Shown here: positions 1 through 6,739 of the stretch, in pieces
Numbering within the stretch: position 1 is the first letter of the stretch
How the letters are laid out: each line of letters starts with the position of its first letter
Origin: SZUA-265 sp966249405
GTDB taxonomy: Bacteria > Myxococcota_A > Polyangia > Polyangiales > Polyangiaceae
Assembly: GCA_966249405.1 (NCBI GenBank)
Contig: CBINDO010000233.1
Coordinates: 1 to 13,036, forward strand
DNA length: 13,036 bases
Direction: 5' to 3'
Translations under genes and position numbers: made by a program
Notes under the pieces: model-generated
Told to the model about the DNA's origin: nothing
Database searches by the model: none
The model's input: only the letters and a program-made list of their open reading frames with translations

Positions 1-1
1 C

Positions 2-982
2 GCCCGTCGGTTGCGCTTCGGGGAGCACGTCGCCGCGGGCATCCACAGCTTGGACGAACAATGGAACGGCAAAGGCCGACCCGATCACCTGGCGGGCGAC
101 GACATCCCCATCTATTCCCGCATCGCGCTGCTGGCCCAGGTGGTGGACGTGTTTCACACGGCTGGCGGCCCTCGAGCAGCGCTCGACGAGGTTGCGAGTC
201 GTAAAGGCACCTGGTTCGATCCGGAGCTCGTGGACGAGCTGCTCGCGATTGGGCCGAACGACGAGATGTGGGCGTTACTCCGTGCCGACAATGTCGCCGA
301 AGTAGTGTTCTCGCAAGAGCCCGCGCAGAAGTCGGTCTCCGTCGACGAAGACTACCTCGACGCCGTCGCCGCGGCGTTCGGCGAAGTGGTGGACTCGAAG
401 AGTCCGTACACCGCGGGGCACAGCGGGCGGGTGGCGCTGTACACGGACCTGATGGCGGCCGACCTCGGGTTGAGCGCAGCGCGTCGTCGCTGGTTGTACC
501 GCGGCGCCCTGCTGCACGACCTCGGCAAACTCGGGGTGAGTAACGCCATCCTGGACAAGGCGGGCAAGTTGGATGCGGCGGAGTGGGAGGCCGTCAAGAA
601 ACACGCCGTTTACACGGAGCAAATCCTGGAGCGCATTCCACACTTCGCCGAACTCGCCGTAGTCTCCGCCGCGCATCACGAACGGCTCGACGGCAAGGGT
701 TATCCGCGCGGGATCGGCGCCGAGCGTATCTGTCTCGAGACACGCATCATCACGACCGCCGACATCTTCGACGCGCTGACGGCCAAGCGGCCCTATCGCG
801 ATGCGCTCGGGCTCGACAAGGCGCTCGGTATCATGCGCGAGAGCATCGGTACGGCGTTGGATGAGCGCTGCTTTGCATCCCTGGAGCGCATCGCGGCGAC
901 CATGGAGTTCGAGAAGAACTCGTTGCCGCCGCCACACTCGGTACACCGGAGCGAACGGGTCGTGATCCGAACCGCGCCGTAA
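2..982 (+). CDS. Tandem HD-GYP phosphodiesterase, 5'-truncated by the window edge
   Basis: This is the C-terminal part of a cyclic-di-GMP-type HD-GYP phosphohydrolase. The frame is open to the window edge, so the true start lies upstream; a TTG at 11 is not a convincing start because recognisable domain sequence already surrounds it. Residues are counted from position 11. The first domain survives only as the GYP end (HSLDEQWNGKGRP, about residues 12-24), with GRP in place of GYP. The second domain is complete: H137, H169-D170 (LLHDLGKLGV), H198, H222-H223 and D251 (ADIFDALTAKRPYR) are the usual metal ligands, and the GYP motif is HHERLDGKGYP at 222-232. It should therefore be a catalytically competent cytoplasmic hydrolase that linearises cyclic dinucleotides. 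It ends 4 bases before the stop of the convergent gene, with no terminator between them. Any N-terminal sensor domain is out of view. The family call is firm; substrate and gene name are not. Confidence 0.85.
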   Translation, partial: ARRLRFGEHVAAGIHSLDEQWNGKGRPDHLAGDDIPIYSRIALLAQVVDVFHTAGGPRAALDEVASRKGTWFDPELVDELLAIGPNDEMWALLRADNVAEVVFSQEPAQKSVSVDEDYLDAVAAAFGEVVDSKSPYTAGHSGRVALYTDLMAADLGLSAARRRWLYRGALLHDLGKLGVSNAILDKAGKLDAAEWEAVKKHAVYTEQILERIPHFAELAVVSAAHHERLDGKGYPRGIGAERICLETRIITTADIFDALTAKRPYRDALGLDKALGIMRESIGTALDERCFASLERIAATMEFEKNSLPPPHSVHRSERVVIRTAP

Positions 983-986
983 GCGA

Positions 987-3419
987 CTACGGCTTGTCCG
1001 CGGTGAGCCCCAGCAGCACGGGAAGTTCACCTGGTCGTAAAAGCCCGAGCGCGCCTTGAGCGCTGCTGACCTCGGAGAACTCGGCTTCCTCGTTCCCTTC
1101 GACGGGCCACGAAGCGAGCAACAGCGGTACCGGATCGGGTAGGTGTTCACCAGTCACGGAAGACGTACCGTGGTCGGCTGCTACCACGACTCGCAGCTTG
1201 CCCCGCTGGTCGGGCCACTCCTCTAGGAAACGGCTGAGCGCCTGGTCGACCCCGGATAGGTACTTCGCCTTCTCCATCGGCCGCCGATCGTGGGCCGCAA
1301 TGTCTGGCCCCTTTAGATGAACGATGGCCAGATCCGTCTCCATCAGCGCGTGGTGGGCGGCGTCGAACTTGGCGTTCATGTCGGTGTCCAAGTTGCCGGT
1401 CATTTGCGGCGTGGTGATGGTGCGCAACCCGAGATACCGCGCGACGCCGCGCGCCGTGCTGCAACGGCCGATCAAGACGCCGTCCAAACGACTCGTCCGT
1501 TTGCGCGGCAGCGCCGACGCTCCGCGCGTGAGGATGCCGTTGGCGGGCAGTAACCCCTGCGCCAACCGGCTCGCGTTCAAGGGATGAGACTCGAGCACCT
1601 TGCGCGCGATCTGTAGGAACTCTGCGAGCGCCTCCGCGGTGCGCGCAGCCTCGGGTGAAGCCTCCAAAGGCAGCGGCACTTGCACGCGCCCCGAAGCCGC
1701 ACCACCTCCCGGATCCGTATCGCATACGGCGGGCGATAACCCCGGACCGATAATCGTCACGACCAGACGGTGTTCGTGTCCCGGATGTACGCGGCCAATC
1801 AAGCCGCCCGAAAGCGGTACGTGAGCCAACGGCGCGACCAAGTCCGCCACACCGTCCCGAATCCGCCCAGCGCGCCGATCGACGATCGCGCCGTCGGAGT
1901 CGATGGTCGCGAGGTTACCTCGGAACACGACGGCATCCGCCGGCACGGGTACCCCTTCTCCAAGCGCCTCGAGCACGCCGCGCCCCAACTTCACGCCGGT
2001 TTCCGGACACAACAGCGCCAACGTCCCTTCGTCCGTGGACGGGACGCGCCCAGCGACGCGGCCCGTCTGGATCTGCCCTTGCCCGGCAAATTGCGCCAAG
2101 CGACGCAAGGTCGGCAGCTGAGCCGCTTCGAGGGGCGTCTTGCCAGCCAACGCCGAACTCGGCTCGTCTCCGAGACCGTCGAGCAACAGGAACAAGGTCG
2201 GTACGGCATCACGACGTGGTGCCTTGGGAGGCATGGAAGCTTTGCCGGGCGGCTCGTCCACCGGCAAACCACGACTCAAAATGTCGACGGCAGCGCGCAA
2301 CGTCTTGGTCAAATCCGAGTTCGAGAGCACGACCGTCTCGGCCTCTTCGGCTTGGCGCAACATGTCTTCGTGGATCCAACGCACCGACTGGAACGCGTCC
2401 AAATAGACGCCGGCAGAACGCGCCGGTTGCCGGTGGGAGCGTTCGGGGAAGCGGCGCCGATGTTCGGCTTCGTCGGGGACGGCCAACACGAACCCGGCAA
2501 CGTGCGCGTTCGCTCCCGGCGGCATGTATTGCTCGAACGGCGGCACGATGTGTGTGCCTTCGATGATGATGTTCGCGTTTTCGTAGATCGCCCGTTGGAT
2601 CACGGCGCGCAGACCGACGGCTACCTGCGAGGTCTGCTGCCGGAAACCGACGAGCACACGTTCGCGCGGGTCGCTCAGCACCTGGCCGCCAACGACCATG
2701 CCGCGGAACGAATGGTCGTGCAGGCCCGGCACGAGCGTCGGCGACAAAATCGCGCGCATTGTCTCACGGACCATGTCCGTGCTCACGATCCACACCACCC
2801 CGAGCCGGTACGCGAGCTCCATGGCCAGCGTGGATTTACCGGTGCCCGTGGCGCCGCCGATCAAGATGATGACGGGGCTACGGCTGTTGGCGACCCAGTT
2901 GGTCAAACGGAAGCGCCGTACCACGTCTTCGGTCTCGCGGGTCGCGAGCAGCCGCTCCATTTGACGGTGGACCAGCGTCTCGGTGACCGCCGATTCGTCG
3001 GTGGAACGCACCCACTCCTCGAGCTCCGTGACGAGGTGCATCGCGTCTTCCAACGGCACGCCCGCGGTATCGAGATCGCGGAGCACGTTGTGTTCGGAGA
3101 ACGGGAAGGTGCCGTGCGTCGTCTGCACGAGCGGAGTGCGTGCACCAGCCGCACGCACCGCACGCGCGACGTCGGGCCCGAGACGCTCCAGGACCACCTC
3201 GTCGATGACGACGCCCAGCTGCTCGGTGCTCACCTCGCGCTCGCGACCCTTTTCGATGCGATCGCGGACGGCCCTCGCCGTCGCGATCGCGTCGGCCATC
3301 GTCAGCCCCCGCCGCAACAAGGCGGCAGTGACCATGCCCGTCTGAAACGGGAACCGCCCATGACGGCTCGCGACGAAGACCTTCACTTTGCCTTTCTTAT
3401 TGCGGGCATCACTTCCCAT
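987..3419 (-). CDS. ATP-cone / 2-phosphoglycerate kinase / cofactor-independent phosphoglycerate mutase fusion
   Basis: This 810-residue protein joins enzymes usually seen as separate archaeal proteins. Residues about 11-90 form an ATP-cone (VKVFVASRHGRFPF onward) and about 96-178 a second cone-like repeat. A 2-phosphoglycerate kinase domain follows: P-loop GGATGTGKST (188-197), STDMVRETMR (213-222) and IEGTHIVPPF (286-295). After a linker near 390-405 comes an alkaline-phosphatase-superfamily mutase of the ApgM type. Its metal and catalytic positions are D414 (LLDGLGD), T461 in PSTDEG, D706 and H710 (GPDIAAHD), D749-H750 (ADHGTSS) and H759. Family knowledge predicts 3-phosphoglycerate to 2-phosphoglycerate, then ATP-dependent phosphorylation to 2,3-bisphosphoglycerate, in the cytoplasm. 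The ATG at 3419 is preferred because AAGG lies 9 bases upstream; a TTG at 3458 would add 13 residues but has no ribosome binding site. It is transcribed divergently from pstS across a Pho box, suggesting a phosphate-related role. Domain calls are strong; the physiological product is inferred. Confidence 0.88.
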   Translation of the reverse strand: MGSDARNKKGKVKVFVASRHGRFPFQTGMVTAALLRRGLTMADAIATARAVRDRIEKGREREVSTEQLGVVIDEVVLERLGPDVARAVRAAGARTPLVQTTHGTFPFSEHNVLRDLDTAGVPLEDAMHLVTELEEWVRSTDESAVTETLVHRQMERLLATRETEDVVRRFRLTNWVANSRSPVIILIGGATGTGKSTLAMELAYRLGVVWIVSTDMVRETMRAILSPTLVPGLHDHSFRGMVVGGQVLSDPRERVLVGFRQQTSQVAVGLRAVIQRAIYENANIIIEGTHIVPPFEQYMPPGANAHVAGFVLAVPDEAEHRRRFPERSHRQPARSAGVYLDAFQSVRWIHEDMLRQAEEAETVVLSNSDLTKTLRAAVDILSRGLPVDEPPGKASMPPKAPRRDAVPTLFLLLDGLGDEPSSALAGKTPLEAAQLPTLRRLAQFAGQGQIQTGRVAGRVPSTDEGTLALLCPETGVKLGRGVLEALGEGVPVPADAVVFRGNLATIDSDGAIVDRRAGRIRDGVADLVAPLAHVPLSGGLIGRVHPGHEHRLVVTIIGPGLSPAVCDTDPGGGAASGRVQVPLPLEASPEAARTAEALAEFLQIARKVLESHPLNASRLAQGLLPANGILTRGASALPRKRTSRLDGVLIGRCSTARGVARYLGLRTITTPQMTGNLDTDMNAKFDAAHHALMETDLAIVHLKGPDIAAHDRRPMEKAKYLSGVDQALSRFLEEWPDQRGKLRVVVAADHGTSSVTGEHLPDPVPLLLASWPVEGNEEAEFSEVSSAQGALGLLRPGELPVLLGLTADKP

Positions 3420-3428
3420 GACAATTGA

Positions 3429-3432
3429 CCTT
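3429..3432 (-). promoter_or_regulatory. Ribosome binding site that decides the kinase-mutase start
   Basis: On the minus strand AAGG sits 9 bases before the ATG at 3419. The alternative TTG at 3458 has no purine-rich stretch upstream, so the ATG is preferred. The motif is short and only moderately convincing. Confidence 0.5.
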
Positions 3433-3462
3433 AACGCACCTTTCCTCGCGCCGCCCAAGGCG

Positions 3463-3491
3463 ATGTCACATAGCTGTCACAAAATCGTCAC
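3463..3491 (+). promoter_or_regulatory. Pho box with three half-sites upstream of pstS
   Basis: Three 7-base direct repeats, ATGTCAC (3463-3469), CTGTCAC (3474-3480) and TCGTCAC (3485-3491), are separated by 4-base spacers ATAG and AAAA. The exact 11-base step and the spacer length match the PhoB Pho-box layout known from enterobacteria (CTGTCAT, AT-rich 4 bases, CTGTCAT). The orientation is toward pstS. Eight bases further on lies TACTAG (3500-3505), a poor -10; PhoB-type promoters often lack a good -35, which the activator replaces. The same element is about 44 bases upstream of the divergent kinase-mutase start, so it could influence both genes. No phoB or phoR is visible in this window. 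Confidence 0.82.
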
Positions 3492-3570
3492 AGACGGAGT
3501 ACTAGGGTGCGCGCGCCTACGGCGGGCCCATTGGCTCTGCCGACAAGCTCACCCTGAATAGGATTTCCCC

Positions 3571-4509
3571 GTGAACCAGAAAACAGCTCTCGTAGTCCTT
3601 GCCTCTCTCCTCGCCGCCTCGGCGTGCTCGCGCAACACCCAGCAGTCCCAGGCCACAGCCAACACCACGGGCGGAGCAACCGGCGCGGCCGTTGCTGCCC
3701 CCGCGAGCGGCGGTCGCACGGTGCTCCAGAACAAGGGTTCCGATACCCTGGTGAACGTCGCCCAAGCCTGGGCCGAGGCCTACAAGGAGGTCGACCCCAA
3801 CACGGCCATCGCGGTCACCGGCGGCGGCAGTGGTACCGGTATTTCGGCCCTGATCAACGGCACCGTGGACCTCGCCAACTCCAGCCGTAAGATCGAGCCC
3901 AAGGAGACAGAGGCAGCCGCGAAGAACGGCGTCACGCCCGTCGAATTCGTAGTGGGCCACGACGCTCTGGCGGTTTTCGTCCACAAGGACAACCCGCTCA
4001 AAGAGGTCACGCAAGAGCAGCTCGTCGAGATCTACGGCGAGGGCGGCAAGGCCGAAAAATGGAGCGACCTGGGTGTCAAGGTCCCGGGCTGCGATAGCGA
4101 CAAGATCATTCGCCTGAGCCGCCAGAACAACTCCGGCACCTATGCCTATTTCAAGGAGGCCGTGCTCAAGGAGAAGGAGTTCAAGCTGGGGTCGACCGAC
4201 CTCCACGGTTCGAAGGACGTCGTCGACACCGTCCAGAAGACGCCGTGTGCGATCGGGTACAGCGGCCTGGCCTACGCCACGCCCGAAGTGGCGATGCCGT
4301 GCGTGAAAACCGGCGACAAGTGCGTCGCTCCCACGGTAGACAGCGCCCTGGACGGCTCGTACCCCATCTCGCGCCCGCTCTTCATGTACACGAAGGGCCA
4401 GCCCGAGGGCAAAACCAAGTCGTATCTGGACTGGATCCTGAGCGACAAGGGCCAGTGCATCATCTCGAAGAAGGGTTACGCCCCGGTCCGCAAGCTGACG
4501 TGCCCATGA
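3571..4509 (+). CDS. pstS: Phosphate-binding lipoprotein PstS
   Basis: This is the periplasmic substrate-binding subunit of the PstSCAB high-affinity phosphate importer. The 312-residue product has a lipoprotein signal ending in ASAC, with Cys19 as the lipidation site (Ala rather than Leu at -3, slightly atypical). A Thr/Gly/Ala linker to about residue 48 follows. Phosphate-ligand segments are visible: GSD (56-58), GGGSGTG (84-90), DLANSSR (100-106) and SRQNNSGT (183-190), the last containing the conserved Arg and SGT pocket. Six further cysteines (174, 226, 244, 251, 296, 311) could form disulfides. The GTG start is supported by AGGA (3560-3563) 7 bases upstream. The gene is first in the pst operon, directly behind a Pho box, so induction by phosphate starvation is expected. 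A 13-base-pair hairpin follows it. Confidence 0.95.
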   Translation: MNQKTALVVLASLLAASACSRNTQQSQATANTTGGATGAAVAAPASGGRTVLQNKGSDTLVNVAQAWAEAYKEVDPNTAIAVTGGGSGTGISALINGTVDLANSSRKIEPKETEAAAKNGVTPVEFVVGHDALAVFVHKDNPLKEVTQEQLVEIYGEGGKAEKWSDLGVKVPGCDSDKIIRLSRQNNSGTYAYFKEAVLKEKEFKLGSTDLHGSKDVVDTVQKTPCAIGYSGLAYATPEVAMPCVKTGDKCVAPTVDSALDGSYPISRPLFMYTKGQPEGKTKSYLDWILSDKGQCIISKKGYAPVRKLTCP

Positions 4510-4535
4510 GACTACAAAAAGCGCTTTGTTAGACC

Positions 4536-4564
4536 CGAACGAGCTCCTTATAGGAGCTCGTTCG
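4536..4564 (+). promoter_or_regulatory. Hairpin between pstS and phoU
   Basis: A perfect 13-base inverted repeat (CGAACGAGCTCCT and its complement) with a 3-base loop TAT begins 26 bases after the pstS stop. No T-run follows, so it is not a classical full terminator. It lies where many pst operons place an element that raises pstS message over the membrane subunits, by partial termination or by protecting the 3' end. A partial palindrome (AAAGCGCTTT) precedes it. Confidence 0.6.
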
Positions 4565-4675
4565 CTATCGGCGGATCGTGGGCCTCCCGCATGCCCCCGA
4601 CCCGAAGCTCCCAACCCCGGCCGACCGCGGCCTCGGGGCGCCCCAACCCAGCATTTGCACGAACGCAGGTAGACA

Positions 4676-5755
4676 ATGAGTGGTTACGAACAGCGACTCG
4701 CCGCAGACAAAGCCGAAATTCGCAAGCGAGTTTTTGCCGTGGGCAAACGTGTCCAAGCAGCCATCGCGGACGCGACGAAAGCCTTGCTGACCAAAGACCG
4801 CGAAACCTGCTCGCGCATCGCTCTGGGCGACCTCCCCATCAACCGCGAGATTCGGGACTTGGACGCCTTGTGCCACAAGTTCGTAGCCCGTCACTTGCCG
4901 TCCGCTGGCCACCTCCGGTTCGTGTCATCAGTGCTACAAATGAACGTAGCACTGGAGCGCATCGGTGACTACGCCGTCACGATCGCGCGTGAAGGGGTGC
5001 AGCTGAACGCAACTCCGTCGGAGGCGATCTCGACGGACATCGAGGCATTGTGCGAACAGTCGTGTGAGATCCTCGGTGACGCGTTGCTCGCGTTCTCGGA
5101 GCGTGACGCCGACCTGGCGCGCAAGACGCGGCCGCGCGCCAAGGCGGTGAACCGCAGCTACAGCCAATATTACCGTTACCTCACGCAGAACGCCGAGGGG
5201 CTGTCGCTCGAGGACGCCTTCGCGATCATGACGGTGTTTCACCGCTTGGACCGCGTGGCGGACCAGGCCAAGAACGTCTCCGAAGAGACGTTGTTCGAGC
5301 TCACCGGCGAAACCAAGGCCCCGAAGAAGTATCGCATCCTATTCGTGGACGACGACGGCAGCGCGTGGGCTCCCATCGCCATGGCGATCGCTCGCAAGGG
5401 TTATCCCGAGAGCGGTGAATACGCGTGCGCCAGCCTCTCCTCCCCCAAAGGCCTCGGCCCGACGGCGCGTCAAGCCGCGGGCGAGCTCGGTATCGAGGTC
5501 ACCGACGCGGCGTGCGTTCCTTTCAATCCAGAAGAGTCCGCCCTCGAGCGTTACGACGTGATCGTAGCGCTGACCAACGACCCGACGTTGATCGACCGCA
5601 CGGTCCAGCACATCCCCTACGCCACGTCGATCTTGCGCTGGGCTCACGAGGTGAATGCCGAACAAGACACTGCCCGCTTCCAGCTCGCGTGCCGTGACCT
5701 GACGACCAAAGTTTCGGACTTGATGGTACTGCTCCGCGGCCCCAACGCCCACTGA
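4676..5755 (+). CDS. phoU: PhoU fused to a catalytically dead LMW phosphotyrosine-phosphatase-like domain
   Basis: Residues 1 to about 212 are a complete PhoU, the cytoplasmic adaptor that restrains the Pst importer and the PhoR kinase. Both three-helix bundles are present, with the metal motifs LERIGD (E94, D98) and LDRVADQAKN (D192, D196, N200). Residues about 219-355 are extra and resemble the low-molecular-weight PTP/arsenate-reductase fold: YRILFV strand, IAMAIARKG helix, SPKGLGPTARQAAGELGIEV, and YDVIVALT. The CX5R phosphate loop is replaced by DDDGSAW, so the nucleophilic Cys is D225 and the Arg is W231, and the DPA acid loop reads EVNA. Catalysis is therefore unlikely, and a ligand-sensing or protein-binding role is inferred. 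The usual PhoU is about 220 residues, so this is a true C-terminal extension. The start ATG has AGG 7 bases upstream. The gene lies between pstS and pstC rather than at the operon end. Confidence 0.88.
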   Translation: MSGYEQRLAADKAEIRKRVFAVGKRVQAAIADATKALLTKDRETCSRIALGDLPINREIRDLDALCHKFVARHLPSAGHLRFVSSVLQMNVALERIGDYAVTIAREGVQLNATPSEAISTDIEALCEQSCEILGDALLAFSERDADLARKTRPRAKAVNRSYSQYYRYLTQNAEGLSLEDAFAIMTVFHRLDRVADQAKNVSEETLFELTGETKAPKKYRILFVDDDGSAWAPIAMAIARKGYPESGEYACASLSSPKGLGPTARQAAGELGIEVTDAACVPFNPEESALERYDVIVALTNDPTLIDRTVQHIPYATSILRWAHEVNAEQDTARFQLACRDLTTKVSDLMVLLRGPNAH

Positions 5756-5787
5756 TCATCGCTGCACGACCCCCAGTTACCAGCCCC

Positions 5788-6708
5788 ATGAACGCCCCTG
5801 CCGAAACCAAGACCTTCAGCGACGAAATCGATAAGCGCGACTTGGCGTGGTACGTGGACAAGATCGTCGGCGCCCTCGTGTTTCTGGGCGGCATCTCTGC
5901 CATCCTGTTCATCATCGGCATCTTCGTGTTCATCACGCGCGAAGGCGTCGAGTTTCTGGGCACGCGGTTCTCGGTGACCGAGTTCTTCGGCGAAATCGCG
6001 TGGCGCCCAACGTCGAAGAACGCGACCTACGGCGCGCTGGCGTTGATGGTCGGCACGTTGAGCGTCACCGGCGTCGCGATGCTCATTGCAGTGCCGTTTT
6101 CGGTGGGCGCAGCCATCTACATCGCCGAGTTCGCGACCGGCAAGACTCGCGAGTATCTGAAGATCCTCGTCGAGCTGCTCGCGGCGATCCCGTCCGTGGT
6201 TTGGGGTTTCATCGGCCTGACGATCATCAACCCCTTGATCATCGACATGTTCGAGGTGCCGCTCGGGTTGTGTGTGCTCAACGCAGCGGTGATCCTGGCG
6301 TTGATGGCCGCGCCGATCATGACGACGATCGCCGAAGACGCGCTCAAGGCGGTACCAGATAGCTACCGTGAAGCGGCCGAGGCGCTCGGCGCCACGCGCC
6401 TGCAAGCGACGTTCCGGGTGGTGCTGCCTGCGGCCAAACAGGGTTTGATGGCCGCCGTCCTGCTCGGCGTCGGTCGTGGTTTCGGCGAGACCATGGCCGT
6501 GCTCATGGCGAGCGGTCACGCCATCAACTTGCCGACCAGCCCCTTCGATTCGGTGCGAGCCTTGACGGCGACCATCGCCGCCGAGCTCGGCGAAACCTCG
6601 ATGGGGTCGGAACACTACCGTGCGTTATTCACCCTCGGCATGTTCCTGTTCCTGGTCACCTTCTTGATCAACCTCACGGCAGATGTCCTCGTTCGTCGGC
6701 GGCGGTGA
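5788..6708 (+). CDS. pstC: Phosphate ABC transporter permease PstC
   Basis: This inner-membrane permease subunit pairs with PstA to form the phosphate channel. The 306-residue product matches family length. Hydrophobic segments start near residue 25 (LVFLGGISAILFIIGIFVFI), then about 83-115, 125-152 and 160-180, ending with a helix near 280-302. The cytoplasmic EAA loop that docks to the ATPase is visible as DSYREAAEALGATR, followed by VLPAAKQG. GVGRGFGETMAVLMASG is typical of PstC. The N-terminal 20 residues are charged and cytoplasmic. It follows the phoU stop by 32 bases with no clear ribosome binding site, so the start is set by homology pattern and the first ATG. With two unequal PstB subunits in the operon, the two permeases may each prefer one ATPase; this is inference. 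Confidence 0.94.
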   Translation: MNAPAETKTFSDEIDKRDLAWYVDKIVGALVFLGGISAILFIIGIFVFITREGVEFLGTRFSVTEFFGEIAWRPTSKNATYGALALMVGTLSVTGVAMLIAVPFSVGAAIYIAEFATGKTREYLKILVELLAAIPSVVWGFIGLTIINPLIIDMFEVPLGLCVLNAAVILALMAAPIMTTIAEDALKAVPDSYREAAEALGATRLQATFRVVLPAAKQGLMAAVLLGVGRGFGETMAVLMASGHAINLPTSPFDSVRALTATIAAELGETSMGSEHYRALFTLGMFLFLVTFLINLTADVLVRRRR

Positions 6709-6739
6709 CTCTCGCGATACGGCCTTTTAGAAAGACCAC

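Noticed and set aside
275..1150. Minus-strand open frame (291 codons) opposite the HD-GYP gene
   Set aside because: It is antisense to intact HD-GYP motifs and overlaps the kinase-mutase end in another frame.
1770..3428. Long plus-strand open frame (552 codons) opposite the kinase-mutase gene
   Set aside because: The translation is Arg/His-rich with no recognisable domain. The opposite strand encodes clear kinase and mutase motifs, so this is a GC-rich shadow.
4635..4644. Palindrome GGGGCGCCCC before phoU
   Set aside because: A 10-base GC palindrome is expected by chance in DNA this rich in GC, and it has no partner site.
5644..6615. Minus-strand open frame (323 codons) opposite pstC
   Set aside because: It is a His/Arg/Asp-rich shadow of hydrophobic pstC codons with no motif.
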